Below are positions 16,271-25,382 of a stretch of DNA of 64,000 nucleotides, in pieces (the stretch's first letter is position 1; every line of letters begins with the position of its first letter). A program made the position numbers and the translations under genes. Source of the stretch: Acidimicrobiia bacterium (lineage in GTDB: Bacteria; Actinomycetota; Acidimicrobiia; Acidimicrobiales; Aldehydirespiratoraceae); assembly GCA_022819505.1 (NCBI GenBank), contig JAJEHD010000018.1, positions 496,001-560,000 on the forward strand, written 5' to 3'. Below the pieces are notes generated by a model, which worked only from the letters and a program-made list of their open reading frames with translations, was not told the origin of the DNA and did not search any database.

Positions 16271-18823
16271 ATGAAGACCGACGCGCAGGTCGTTGTGGTC
16301 GGCGGGGGAGTGATCGGCGCCAGCGTCCTGTACCACCTCACCAAGGCGGGCTGGACCGATGTGGTGCTGGTGGAGCGGACCGAACTCACGGCCGGCTCCA
16401 CATGGCACAGCGCGGGCGGCATGCACACCCTCAACGGCGATCCCAACGTGGCCCGCCTCCAGCGCTACACGATGGAGCTCTACGCCGAGATCGAGCGGGC
16501 CTCCGGCCAGGACTGCGGCATCCACATGCCGGGCGGCATCATGCTGGCCGACACCCCCGAGCGGCTCGACTGGCTGCGGATGACCCATGCCCGGGGCCGC
16601 TACCTGGGCATGCAGACCGAGATGGTGTCGATCTCCGAGGTCGCCGAGATGGTGCCGTTGATCGACCCCCGGTACTTCGTGGGCGCGATGCTCGACGCCC
16701 ATGAGGGTCATGTCGATCCGGCCGGGGTGACCCACGCCTTCGCCAAGGCGGCCCGGCTCGCGGGCGCCGAGGTGTACCGCAACTGCTGGGCCCGGGCCAT
16801 CGAGCGGCGGGCCGGCGGGGGCTGGCGGGTGGTGGTCTACGACACCGCCAGCGGCGACGACCTGGGCGCGATCGACTGCGAGCATGTCGTCAACTGCGGG
16901 GGCCTGTGGGCCCGTGAGGTCGGTCGCATGGTCGGGCTGGAGCTGCCGGTCCTGGCCATGGAGCACACCTACCTGGTGACCGAGCCCCTCGACGAGGTGA
17001 TCGAGTACAACCGCAGCACGGGCCGGCGGCTCAGGCACATGATCGACTTCGGCGGGGAGCTCTACACCCGCCAGGAGGGCCAGGGGATGCTGCTGGGCAC
17101 CTACGAGCAGGCCTGCCTGCCGTGGGCGCCCCGCGAGACGCCGTGGGACTTCTCCATGAAGCTGCTGGCGCCTGACCTGGACCGCATCTCGCCTTCATTG
17201 GAGGTCGCCTTCGCTCATTTCCCGGTGCTGGCCAATGCGGGGATACAGCGGGTGGTGAACGGTCCGTTCACGTTCGCACCCGACGGCAACCCGCTGATCG
17301 GCCCGGTGCGGGGACTGCCGGGCTACTGGACGGCGTGCGGGGTGATGGCCGGCCTGTCGCAGTGCGGCGGGGTGGGGCTGGCGGTGGCCAACTGGATAGT
17401 CGAGAGTGATCCCGGCGCCGACGTGTGGGCCATGGACGTCGCCCGGTTCGGCGACTACACCACGCTGGCCTACACCCGCGCCAAGGTGCGTGAGAACTAC
17501 TCGCGCCGGTTCCGGATCACGTTCCCCAACGAGTTCCTGCCCGAGGGTCGCGGCGTGCAGACGTCGCCCATCCACGACCGGCTGGAGGAGGCCAACGCGG
17601 TCTGGGGCGACGCCTTCGGGCTGGAGTCGGCGCTGTGGTTCCAGGAGCCCGGGCTCGAGCCGGTGGAGGAGGTGACCTTCGGGCGCTCCAACGCCTGGGA
17701 CCGGGTCCGGGCCGAGACCCTGGCCGTGAGGGCCGGCGTCGGCATGATGGAGACCACCGGGTTCGCCAAGTTCCTCGTGTCCGGTCCGGGAGCCCGAGCG
17801 TGGCTCGACCGCCTCCTGGCCGGACGGATCCCCATACCGGGCCGGATGGCGCTCACCCCGATGACCAACCCGGCCGGCAACCTGGCCGGTGACCTGACCG
17901 TGGCCTGCCTGCCGGCCGCGCCGGGGCGGGCCGAGGGTCCGGTGGGAACGGTGGTGGGCGGGACGACGGGCAACGTGCGCGACTCAGAGCGATTCGTGGT
18001 GTTCGGCTCGGGCATCGCCGAGCGCTACTACGAGCGCTGGTTCGACGCCCACCTGCCGACGGACGGCTCGGTGAGCTGCCTCACGCTGGGCGCGGAGATG
18101 TGCGGCCTGGCCGTCGCCGGCCCGGCGGCGCGGGCGCTGCTGGAGGAGGTGGCCGACGCCGATGTGTCCGCCCACGGGATGCGGTTCATGGCCTTCACCG
18201 AGATGAACGCGGGCCTGGCCCCGGTGTGGTGCGGGCGGATCAGCTTTACCGGCGACCTGGGCTACGAGCTGTGGATGCCGGCGAGGTACCAGCGGTACGT
18301 GTTCGACCTGCTGCGGTCGGTCGGGGCTGAGCACGGGCTGGAGCTGTTCGGCCTGCACGCCCTGAACTCGCTGCGCCTGGAGAAGGGCTTCGGGTCATGG
18401 CTGCGCGAGTACCGGCCGATCTACGACCCGTTCGAGGCCGACCTGGGCCGCTTCGTCCGCATGGGGAAGGACTTCATCGGTCGCGACGCCCTGGCCGCCA
18501 AGTACGGCGAGGCGGGTCCGCCCGGGGGAAAGCCGGAGGCGGGCATGCGCCTGCGCACCTGGACGGTTGACGTGGGCGCCGGGCCCGACGCGGTCGACGT
18601 GGTCGGTGACGAGCCGGTATGGCACGACGGCGAGGTGGTGGGTTGGGTCACCTCAGGCGGCTACGCCCACCACAGCGAGGTGTCGGTGGCCATGGGCTAC
18701 GTCCCTGCCGAGTTGGCCGAGTCGGCAGGCCCGTTCAAGATCGAGATAATCGGTACCCGCCGCCCCGCCAAGCTGGTGGAAGCCTGCCTATGGGACCCCG
18801 AAGCCACCCGCATGAGGGGTTGA
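16271..18823 (+). CDS. Dimethylglycine/sarcosine dehydrogenase-like FAD enzyme with GcvT domain
   Basis: 850-residue two-domain enzyme. Residues 1-400 are an FAD-dependent DAO-type oxidoreductase: VVVVGGGVIGASVLYHL binds FAD, and TWHSAGGMHTL contains the His that carries covalent FAD in dimethylglycine dehydrogenase. Residues ~430-840 are a GcvT/aminomethyltransferase domain that binds tetrahydrofolate and captures formaldehyde as methylene-THF. It begins 29 bases after the Rieske gene. Role inferred: dimethylglycine to sarcosine, or sarcosine to glycine, completing the demethylation started by the Rieske enzyme. Confidence 0.88.
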   Translation: MKTDAQVVVVGGGVIGASVLYHLTKAGWTDVVLVERTELTAGSTWHSAGGMHTLNGDPNVARLQRYTMELYAEIERASGQDCGIHMPGGIMLADTPERLDWLRMTHARGRYLGMQTEMVSISEVAEMVPLIDPRYFVGAMLDAHEGHVDPAGVTHAFAKAARLAGAEVYRNCWARAIERRAGGGWRVVVYDTASGDDLGAIDCEHVVNCGGLWAREVGRMVGLELPVLAMEHTYLVTEPLDEVIEYNRSTGRRLRHMIDFGGELYTRQEGQGMLLGTYEQACLPWAPRETPWDFSMKLLAPDLDRISPSLEVAFAHFPVLANAGIQRVVNGPFTFAPDGNPLIGPVRGLPGYWTACGVMAGLSQCGGVGLAVANWIVESDPGADVWAMDVARFGDYTTLAYTRAKVRENYSRRFRITFPNEFLPEGRGVQTSPIHDRLEEANAVWGDAFGLESALWFQEPGLEPVEEVTFGRSNAWDRVRAETLAVRAGVGMMETTGFAKFLVSGPGARAWLDRLLAGRIPIPGRMALTPMTNPAGNLAGDLTVACLPAAPGRAEGPVGTVVGGTTGNVRDSERFVVFGSGIAERYYERWFDAHLPTDGSVSCLTLGAEMCGLAVAGPAARALLEEVADADVSAHGMRFMAFTEMNAGLAPVWCGRISFTGDLGYELWMPARYQRYVFDLLRSVGAEHGLELFGLHALNSLRLEKGFGSWLREYRPIYDPFEADLGRFVRMGKDFIGRDALAAKYGEAGPPGGKPEAGMRLRTWTVDVGAGPDAVDVVGDEPVWHDGEVVGWVTSGGYAHHSEVSVAMGYVPAELAESAGPFKIEIIGTRRPAKLVEACLWDPEATRMRG

Positions 18824-18850
18824 GTCAGGGCGAATAGCCTCAGTTCAGAC

Positions 18851-18864
18851 AATTTCATGTAATT
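18851..18864. promoter_or_regulatory. AATT-TCATGT-AATT motif after the betaine operon
   Basis: This AT-rich palindrome-like site shares the 10-mer ATTTCATGTA with the operator candidate at 13291-13307. It stands 28 bases past the dehydrogenase stop and 39 bases before the small membrane protein at 18903. It may let the same regulator control the downstream small genes. Evidence is sequence similarity only. Confidence 0.35.
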
Positions 18865-18902
18865 GGGTTGTGCCTTGAAGTCGTGCCGGTTACCGTCGCG
18901 CT

Positions 18903-19151
18903 ATGGATGTCGGCACGGTCTCGCAGATAGTGACAGTCGCGCTGGCCGTGCTCGCCATCATCTGGAACCAGCAGCGCACGACCGACAAGCTGCGCGACCG
19001 TCTGGATGCATCCGACCGTGAGCATCGGGCAGCCGACATCGAGCAACGAGAGGTCTTGGGAGAGGTGAAGGAGCGGCTGGCCCGGATCGAGGGCTTCCTC
19101 GGCATCGGCACGCCGGCCCCATCCCAGCCCCACCCCCCGTCAGGGGAGTAG
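18903..19151 (+). CDS. Small membrane-anchored coiled-coil protein A
   Basis: 82 residues: an N-terminal hydrophobic segment (about residues 7-23, VTVALAVLAIIW) followed by a charged helix with heptad character up to about residue 65, then a Pro-rich tail. The helix ends in VKERLARIEGFLGIGTPA, almost the same as the tail of the next gene, so the two are tandem paralogues. No enzyme motif is present. It may be a structural or regulatory membrane protein; the function is unknown. An AT-rich motif lies upstream. Confidence 0.6.
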   Translation: MDVGTVSQIVTVALAVLAIIWNQQRTTDKLRDRLDASDREHRAADIEQREVLGEVKERLARIEGFLGIGTPAPSQPHPPSGE

Positions 19152-19156
19152 CGCTC

Positions 19157-19378
19157 GTGGATATCGCAGTTCTCTCCGCGTTCGCGGCACCGTTCCTGGC
19201 GATGCTGGCCATGCTCCGGCATCATCAGCGCGCCATTCTCAAGCAGTTGGGCGACATCGGGGAGCGCCTGGCCCGGATTGAGGGTTATCTCGGCATCGGC
19301 ATGCCCGCCGCGGCAGCCTCGAAGGCGCCCGGTGCCGACCTGGCCCGCAAGCCCCCAGAGGACTCTGAGGCGGCCTAA
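19157..19378 (+). CDS. Small membrane-anchored coiled-coil protein B (paralogue of A)
   Basis: 73 residues from a GTG start, five bases after the stop of protein A. An N-terminal hydrophobic helix (residues 3-20) is followed by a short amphipathic helix and GERLARIEGYLGIGMPA, matching protein A. The central charged helix is about 10 residues shorter than in A. Tandem duplication followed by divergence is the likely origin. Hetero-oligomer formation is possible but unproven. Confidence 0.55.
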   Translation: MDIAVLSAFAAPFLAMLAMLRHHQRAILKQLGDIGERLARIEGYLGIGMPAAAASKAPGADLARKPPEDSEAA

Positions 19379-19445
19379 GCGCCCAGGCCCGAGCGCAGTA
19401 GTGCGGGCGTGCAGGGGTGGGCAGGTTGCGGCGATTGGCGGGCTG

Positions 19446-21437
19446 TCACGGGACTGTGGCTCGGAACCAGCGGGTTGGTTGTGCGCTACTGGCGGCGCCG
19501 GGATCGCTGGTCTCCCAACTGGCCACGCGGGCGACGATGAAGTCCTGGCCTACGGCGAACTCGGCCCATATCGTGGAGTCGTCGATCCCGAAGGCGTCGG
19601 CCAGGCTCTCCCAGCCCCACCGGGTGCCGTCGGGTGACCATCCCACCCACTGCAGCGGCCGCTCGGGCTCGCTGCGGGGGGACGTGTCCAACTGGGCCGA
19701 CGCCATCCCGAACAGGAAGGCAAGGTCGTCGGCGGTGAACGTGACGAGATCCTCGCCGGTGTCGGGATCCTCGAACACCAGTGCGATGGACGGGCCGTCA
19801 TCGACCTGGCGGATCCCGTCGGGCGGGGTGTCCGTCAAAATGTCCTCGGGGCCGAAGACGTAGACGGCGGCGCCGTCGGCGAGATCCCACAGCGTCAGGC
19901 CGCCCTCGGGCTCGTTGTAGCGGAGTTCGTAGCCGTCTCTGTCGACACGGCTCACGACCTGCTCGTTGCCGATCCCGAACGGGATGTCCTGTGCCGTCCC
20001 GGTGAGGACGAGGCCGGCTGGGCCCACCACCACGAGCCCGAGGTCACTGAAGCCGTCAAGAGCCGCCACCGTCGCCAGCCTCTGGCCCGGGGTTGCCCGC
20101 TGAACCGCGAACGACGGCCCGGCGCCGGACGTCGCCGTCCAGATGGTGCCGTCGGCCGCGACCGTCCCGGCGAAGAAGTCGGGTCCGAGCGACGGCCCCT
20201 CGCTCCACACAAGCCCGTCGGACGAACTCAGAACGGTTCCGCCCGAGTCATCGACCGCGATCAGCGTGAATCCATCACCGGTGGCCGCACCCGACGAGAT
20301 CAGGCCGTCGAAGCTGGCTGCCACCTCCCCGGACGCACCGTCGCTCACATAGAAGCGGGTTTGCAGGACATCGAACGGGTTGGACAGCGGGTTGGACAGG
20401 CCGGACACCTCGTCGAAAGTGAGGCCGACCTCCTCGTAGGTCAGATCCAGCTCGTCGTAGGCCAGGTCATGCTCATCGGTGAAGACGAGGGCGCCGTAGA
20501 CGGCGGTGAGGCTGAACGCTGTGGAAGTCAAGTCGGAATAGGGGTACGGGGCATCGGCGTCGATCAGCGTGAATGACACCCCGTCGGGGGTGGGCAGGCT
20601 GAAGATCACCCTCTTGCCGGGCGGCAGCAGACCGAGATCGGCGAGAAGCGCTTGACCGTCGAAGCTCGGAAAGGTCAGCAGCGGCACCACGATGCGCTCG
20701 CCCGACACCAGCACCGACGATGCACGGAGGCTCAGTCCCGCGTACGGAGACGACGCCTCGGCCGGAATGTCGATGGCCACCTCAGTCCAAGTGACGCCCC
20801 GATCGTCGCTGAAGAACACCCGATCAGGACCGATGTCGGACCGGTCGACGTCGGGGATCCGGCCGGTAACGGCCCAGCGATCCGCGGACACGTTGACCTG
20901 CTCGGGGAACAAGCCCTCGGGGATGGGAACCTCGATCCAGTCCGTGCCGTTCGCCGAGACCACGACCCGCTGCCCGAAGAACCCTCCGTCGCCGTCGTTC
21001 CATGCTCGGGCGATCACCCGGCCGTCGCCCACCGACTCGAGTTTGAAGAGGTTGTCGAAGCCCGGATCGATCTCGGTCCACTCCAGCACCGGGCCTGTGG
21101 ACGTGATCTGGGGTGCAGTGGCCGCCGGGGACAGCTCAAGACCCTTCTCGAGCCCGTCGGGCTCCGTGTCAAGGGCATCGGGCTCGCCGGCGGCCGGCCC
21201 CGGATCGGTGAGGGTCGTTGCGCCGGACAGGTCCGGTTCGGGTTCGGGCCCCGACTCCGGATCGGGGGCTGCCGGCTGGTCGGCCGTGATGGCGGGGACC
21301 GGGGCGAGGTCGTCGGCGCTGCAACCGGCCACGGCCCCGATGGCCACCGCCACCGAGGCGACCGCCACCACCGCGGCTCGCAGGACGCGAGCCTTGGACG
21401 ATGGTTTGATCAAGCCCTGCTGGACTGCCGACCTCAA
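19446..21437 (-). CDS. Large secreted lipoprotein with sialidase/BNR-like repeats
   Basis: 663 residues from a TTG start; a second TTG at 21413 is an equally plausible start. The N-terminus has basic residues, a hydrophobic run and the lipobox AVAGC, so it is probably an exported, lipid-anchored protein. An acidic Pro/Asp-rich linker (about residues 45-95) follows. The rest looks like a beta-propeller with BNR-type pieces such as FSDDRGVTWTEV and repeated LTGTAQDIPF-like strands. An internal 7-residue repeat occurs near residues 325-345 (DLAYDEL, DLTYEEV, GLTFDEV). There is no clear catalytic set, so binding is as likely as hydrolysis. Follows the GFA gene by 15 bases. Confidence 0.65.
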   Translation of the reverse strand: MRSAVQQGLIKPSSKARVLRAAVVAVASVAVAIGAVAGCSADDLAPVPAITADQPAAPDPESGPEPEPDLSGATTLTDPGPAAGEPDALDTEPDGLEKGLELSPAATAPQITSTGPVLEWTEIDPGFDNLFKLESVGDGRVIARAWNDGDGGFFGQRVVVSANGTDWIEVPIPEGLFPEQVNVSADRWAVTGRIPDVDRSDIGPDRVFFSDDRGVTWTEVAIDIPAEASSPYAGLSLRASSVLVSGERIVVPLLTFPSFDGQALLADLGLLPPGKRVIFSLPTPDGVSFTLIDADAPYPYSDLTSTAFSLTAVYGALVFTDEHDLAYDELDLTYEEVGLTFDEVSGLSNPLSNPFDVLQTRFYVSDGASGEVAASFDGLISSGAATGDGFTLIAVDDSGGTVLSSSDGLVWSEGPSLGPDFFAGTVAADGTIWTATSGAGPSFAVQRATPGQRLATVAALDGFSDLGLVVVGPAGLVLTGTAQDIPFGIGNEQVVSRVDRDGYELRYNEPEGGLTLWDLADGAAVYVFGPEDILTDTPPDGIRQVDDGPSIALVFEDPDTGEDLVTFTADDLAFLFGMASAQLDTSPRSEPERPLQWVGWSPDGTRWGWESLADAFGIDDSTIWAEFAVGQDFIVARVASWETSDPGAASSAQPTRWFRATVP

Positions 21438-21452
21438 GCGGATCCGTAGACG

Positions 21453-21890
21453 CTACTCGCGGCTCCAGGCGGGCACGTCCGGGTCGAGGGTGTGGTAGTC
21501 GGCGGCATCGTCGACGAACAGGGCCCGCTCGGTGCGCACACCCGTAGGCATGTCGAGCGTCCCGGCGCAGATGGCGAAGTGGTCGGTCTGGTCCGGCGGT
21601 CCCTCAACGATCTTCCAGAACACCGACCCGCCGCACTCCCGGCAGAAGCCGTAGGCCACGTTGGGATCATCGGCGGGGTGGTGCCAGGCCAGGGTGGCGT
21701 CGGAAACGAACTTGAGGTCGGAACGCAGGCACCCCGACGCGGCCATGAAGTGGCCGGTCCAGCGACGGCAGCGCCAGCAATGGCAGTTCCACACCGGGCG
21801 GATGGGGCCGTGCACCTCATAGCTCACGCCACCGCACAGACAGTGGCCCGAGGGCCGGGAGTCGGGCTCGGACCGGGTGTTCTCGTTCAC
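21453..21890 (-). CDS. GFA/CENP-V fold zinc protein
   Basis: 145 residues with the cysteine pattern of the glutathione-dependent formaldehyde-activating family: GHCLCGG at the start, [11 protein letters not shown] in the middle and [11 protein letters not shown] later. Two zinc sites are expected. GTG at 21890 was chosen because GGAGGG precedes it at good spacing and earlier starts would run into the divergent choline dehydrogenase region. Family members range from formaldehyde-adduct enzymes to uncharacterised proteins; most bacteria of this type lack glutathione, so the activity is open. It neighbours genes that would release formaldehyde. Confidence 0.78.
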   Translation of the reverse strand: MNENTRSEPDSRPSGHCLCGGVSYEVHGPIRPVWNCHCWRCRRWTGHFMAASGCLRSDLKFVSDATLAWHHPADDPNVAYGFCRECGGSVFWKIVEGPPDQTDHFAICAGTLDMPTGVRTERALFVDDAADYHTLDPDVPAWSRE

Positions 21891-21987
21891 GGCAGTCCCT
21901 CCGGAGTCGGGGTCGGCAGCGGTAGGGTCGCGATTGTTGCACGGCACGGGGCCAGCAGGAACCCCGGTGCGAACTGTCGAGGGGACC

Positions 21988-23661
21988 ATGGCAGACCACG
22001 ACCGCCGCTATGACTACGTGATCGTGGGCGGCGGCTCGGCGGGCTGCGCGCTGGCCAACCGGCTCAGCGCCGACCCGACGACGTCGGTGCTGGTGCTGGA
22101 GGCGGGCCGGCGGGACTGGCGCTTCGACGTGTACATCCACATGCCGGCGGCGCTGTCGTTCCCGATCGGCAACCGCTTCTACGACTGGCAGTACACCTCC
22201 GAGCCCGAGCCCCACATGGGCGGCCGCCGCGTCTACCACGCCCGGGGCAAGGTCCTGGGCGGGTCCTCGAGCATCAACGGCATGATCTTCCAGCGGGGCA
22301 ACCCCCTCGACTACGAGCGCTGGGCCGCCGACGAGGGGATGGAACGGTGGGACTACGCCCACTGCCTGCCGTACTTCAAGCGCATGGAGGCCTGCCTGGC
22401 CGGCGACGACCACAGCGGCCCCGAGCGCACCCGCGGCCGCTACCGGGGCACGGAAGGCCCACTGGTGCTGGAGCGGGGCCCGGCCCTCAACCCGCTGTTC
22501 GAGGCCTTCCTGGCCGCCACCGAGCAGGCCGGCCACCCCCGCACCTCGGACGTCAACGGCTACCGCCAGGAGGGCTTCGCCGCCTTCGACCGCAACGTCC
22601 ACCGGGGCCGGCGGCTGAGCGCGTCCCGGGCCTACCTGCACCCGGTGCTGCGCCGGCCCAACCTGCACCTGGTCACCCGGGCCTTCACCACCAGAGTCCT
22701 CTTCGAGGGCACCCGGGCCGCAGGTGTCGAGTACGCGAAGGGGGGCCGCACCCGGCGTGTGAGCGCCGGCGAGGTGATCTGCTGCGGCGGCTCCATCAAC
22801 TCGCCCCAGTTGCTGCAGCTCTCCGGGGTGGGTCCGGCGGATTTGCTGCGAAGCCACGGCATCGACGTCGTGGCCGATGTGCCGGCCGTCGGCGCCAACC
22901 TCCAGGACCACCTGGAGGTCTACATCCAGTTCGCCTGCAAGCAGCCGGTGTCTATGCAGCCCAACCTGGCCTACTGGCGCCGGCCCTGGATCGGCCTGCA
23001 ATGGCTGGCCCGGCGCGGCCCCGGCGCGACCAACCACTTCGAGGCGGGCGGGTTCATCAGGAGCAACGACGACGTCGCCTACCCCAACCTCATGTTCCAC
23101 TTCCTGCCCATCGCGGTCCGCTACGACGGGTCGGTGCCGGAGGGCGGTCACGGCTACCAGGTGCACGTCGGACCGATGTACAGCAACTCGCGGGGGACGG
23201 TGCAGATCACCTCCGCCGATCCCCGGACCAAGCCCGCACTCCGCTTCAACTACCTGTCCACCGGCGAGGACCGGCGCGAGTGGGTGGAGGCGGTGCGCCA
23301 CGCCCGCCACATCCTCAACCAGCCGGCCATGGACCCGTTCAACGGCGGAGAGGTGTCGCCCGGTCCTGAGGTGACCAGCGACAGCGACATCCTCGACTGG
23401 GTGCGCCGCGACGCCGAGACCGCGCTGCACCCGTCCTGCACCGCTCGCATGGGCCTGGGTGAGGGCAGTGCCCTGCACCCCGACACGCTGGAGGTGCACG
23501 GCACCCGGGGGCTGCGGGTGGTGGACGCCTCGTCGATGCCGTACGTGACTAACGGCAACATCTACGCGCCGGTGATGATGCTGGCCGAGAAGGCTGCCGA
23601 CCTGATCCGGGGCGACACTCCTCTGCCCCCCGAGCGGGTGGACTTCTACCGGGCCGTGTGA
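21988..23661 (+). CDS. betA: GMC oxidoreductase, choline dehydrogenase-like
   Basis: 557-residue FAD enzyme oxidising choline to betaine aldehyde, and possibly on to glycine betaine. The N-terminus [17 protein letters not shown] binds [11 protein letters not shown] and the C-terminal [10 protein letters not shown] with [18 protein letters not shown] match the BetA group, including the catalytic His. The ATG at 21988 has GAGGGG just upstream. No betaine aldehyde dehydrogenase is in the window. Its product would feed the MttB/Rieske/dehydrogenase operon 3-8 kb away. Other GMC alcohol dehydrogenases are the alternative. Confidence 0.82.
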   Translation: MADHDRRYDYVIVGGGSAGCALANRLSADPTTSVLVLEAGRRDWRFDVYIHMPAALSFPIGNRFYDWQYTSEPEPHMGGRRVYHARGKVLGGSSSINGMIFQRGNPLDYERWAADEGMERWDYAHCLPYFKRMEACLAGDDHSGPERTRGRYRGTEGPLVLERGPALNPLFEAFLAATEQAGHPRTSDVNGYRQEGFAAFDRNVHRGRRLSASRAYLHPVLRRPNLHLVTRAFTTRVLFEGTRAAGVEYAKGGRTRRVSAGEVICCGGSINSPQLLQLSGVGPADLLRSHGIDVVADVPAVGANLQDHLEVYIQFACKQPVSMQPNLAYWRRPWIGLQWLARRGPGATNHFEAGGFIRSNDDVAYPNLMFHFLPIAVRYDGSVPEGGHGYQVHVGPMYSNSRGTVQITSADPRTKPALRFNYLSTGEDRREWVEAVRHARHILNQPAMDPFNGGEVSPGPEVTSDSDILDWVRRDAETALHPSCTARMGLGEGSALHPDTLEVHGTRGLRVVDASSMPYVTNGNIYAPVMMLAEKAADLIRGDTPLPPERVDFYRAV

Positions 23662-23673
23662 CGTAATTCACAC
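23656..23673. promoter_or_regulatory. CRP/GlxR-type operator
   Basis: GTGTGA-CGTAAT-TCACAC is a perfect inverted repeat containing TGTGA-N6-TCACA. The central bases also fit the actinobacterial GlxR form TGTGANNTANNTCACA. It overlaps the betA stop codon and lies about 100 bases upstream of the 49-residue ORF at 23772. cAMP-responsive control of that transcript is inferred. Confidence 0.65.
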
Positions 23674-23771
23674 CCCTTTTGACCTGTAGTTACTTGCAAA
23701 TCAGCGCAAAGGGCGAGACACTTGGATCAGCGCCGAGATGCGGCGTTGAGAGAACAAAGGGAGGAGCGAGA

Positions 23772-23921
23772 ATGAGTTCCATTCGTCGACTCGACATCAA
23801 GACAAGCGCCTCCACCGTGTGGCGCGACGCTCTGGGCCCCGGCTTCGCCGTGGCCGTGGGCGAGGGCCTGCTCCGGGTGGCCGGATCGGCTGCCGGACGC
23901 CCCTACCGCGCCCACCGCTGA
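23772..23921 (+). CDS. Small protein of unknown function (49 residues)
   Basis: Starts MSSIRRLDIKTSAS, with a strong ribosome binding site (GGGAGGAG) seven bases upstream. The middle (GPGFAVAVGEGLLRVAG) is mildly hydrophobic and the C-terminus is basic (GRPYRAHR). It has its own upstream region with a perfect CRP/GlxR-type site and is followed by hairpins. Nothing recognisable; a small membrane-associated or regulatory peptide is possible. The strong ribosome binding site is the main argument that it is real. Confidence 0.5.
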   Translation: MSSIRRLDIKTSASTVWRDALGPGFAVAVGEGLLRVAGSAAGRPYRAHR

Positions 23922-23961
23922 CCCATCGCCGGTCCCGCGTGGGCCGGCGCACAGATCCCTC

Positions 23962-24044
23962 CTGAGGGACGGTAAACCCTCAGACAAGCTCGAGGCCCTG
24001 CCGGGATCGGTTCTCCCCCAATGCCGATACGGCCAGGGCCTCGA
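23962..24044 (+). ncRNA. Structured leader upstream of metY (riboswitch or attenuator candidate)
   Basis: Two hairpins precede metY. The first is CTGAGGG (23962-23968) with CCCTCAG (23977-23983), loop ACGGTAAA. The second has an 11-bp perfect stem, TCGAGGCCCTG (23990-24000) with CAGGGCCTCGA (24034-24044), enclosing an inner ATCGG/CCGAT pair. The second ends 28 bases before the GTG start. I could not match it to a known SAM, SAH or cobalamin riboswitch. Control by methionine-cycle metabolites is inferred from its position. Confidence 0.45.
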
Positions 24045-24072
24045 CGCGTCTCGGCGCCGTAGGCTCGGCCTC

Positions 24073-25365
24073 GTGGTAGAGCCCGACTTCCTGCGCTTCG
24101 ACACCCTGAGCCTGCACGCCGGCCAGCACAGCGACCCCGCCACAGGGGCTCGGGCCGTTCCCATCTATTTCACCACTTCGTACACCTTCGAGGACACCGA
24201 CCACGCGGCCGGCCTGTTCAACCTCGAGATACCCGGCCACATCTACTCGCGGATCTCCAATCCCACGGTGGCCGTACTGGAGGAGAGGGTCGCTGCCCTC
24301 GAGGGCGGGGTGGGCGCGGTGGCCACCGCCAGCGGCCAGGCTGCGTTCTTCCTGGCCGTGGCCACGCTGATGGACTCGGGCTCCCACATCGTGGCCAGCC
24401 GCAACGTCTACGGCGGCACCCACAACATGCTCAACCTCACCCTCCGGCGCTTCGGCATCACCACCACCTTCGTCGATCCCCGCCGTCCCGCCGACTTCGC
24501 GGCCGCCATCGAACCCGAGACCAGGCTCGTCTTCGCGGAGACGCTCGGCAATCCCGGCATCGAGGTGCTGGACATACCGGCGGTGGCCGAGGTGGCTCAC
24601 GAGCACCGGCTCCCGCTGATGGTCGACGCCACCTTCTCCACGCCCTACCTCATGCAGGCCCTCGACCACGGCGCCGACATCGTGATGCACTCGGCCACCA
24701 AGTTCCTGGGCGGGCACGGCGTGGCCCTCGGAGGGGTGCTCGCCGACGGCGGCCACTTCGACTGGGACGCCTCGGGCCTGTTCCCGACGATCACCGAGCC
24801 CTACGCCGGCTATCACGGCATCAGCTTCAGCGACGAGTTCGGCCCCGGCGCCTTCATCAGCCGGGCCCGGGTCGAGGGGCTGCGCGACTTCGGAGCCTGC
24901 ATGAGCCCGGCCAACGCCTTCCAGATCCTTCAGGGGATCGAGACGCTGCCGTTGCGGATGCAGCGCCATGTGGCCAACACCGCCGCGGTGGTGGAGGCCC
25001 TGGCTGCCAACGACGCGGTGAGCTGGGTCAAGTACCCCTCGATGCCCGACCACCCCGACCACGATCTGGCCCGCCGGCTCTATCCCCGGGGCACCGGCGC
25101 CATCTTGAGCTTCGGTGTGGCGGGCGGGCGCGAAGCCGGGGCCAAATTCATCTCCGCCGTCCGCCTGGCTTCGCACCTGGCCAATGTCGGTGACGCCAAG
25201 ACCCTGGTGATCCACCCGGCCAGCACCACCCACCAGCAGATGTCGGCCGAGGATCTGGCCGCCGCCGGAGTGGGCGAGGACCTCGTGCGGATCTCGGTGG
25301 GCCTGGAGGATCCCCGCGACATCGTCGAGGACCTCGAGCGGGCCCTCAAGGCCTCGCAGCGCTAA
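24073..25365 (+). CDS. metY: O-acetylhomoserine/O-succinylhomoserine sulfhydrylase (MetY type)
   Basis: Cytoplasmic PLP enzyme of 430 residues forming homocysteine from an acylated homoserine and sulfide. TLSLHAGQHSDPATGARAVP at the N-terminus, YSRISNPTVAVLEERVAALE, and the PLP lysine in HSATKFLGGHGV are characteristic. The length and the 20-residue insertion around the EPYAGYHGISFSDEFG region favour MetY over cystathionine gamma-synthase (usually about 390 residues). The GTG start lies 28 bases after a strongly structured leader, suggesting regulated expression. Confidence 0.9.
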   Translation: MVEPDFLRFDTLSLHAGQHSDPATGARAVPIYFTTSYTFEDTDHAAGLFNLEIPGHIYSRISNPTVAVLEERVAALEGGVGAVATASGQAAFFLAVATLMDSGSHIVASRNVYGGTHNMLNLTLRRFGITTTFVDPRRPADFAAAIEPETRLVFAETLGNPGIEVLDIPAVAEVAHEHRLPLMVDATFSTPYLMQALDHGADIVMHSATKFLGGHGVALGGVLADGGHFDWDASGLFPTITEPYAGYHGISFSDEFGPGAFISRARVEGLRDFGACMSPANAFQILQGIETLPLRMQRHVANTAAVVEALAANDAVSWVKYPSMPDHPDHDLARRLYPRGTGAILSFGVAGGREAGAKFISAVRLASHLANVGDAKTLVIHPASTTHQQMSAEDLAAAGVGEDLVRISVGLEDPRDIVEDLERALKASQR

Positions 25366-25382
25366 TCATGCGCTCACCCAGA

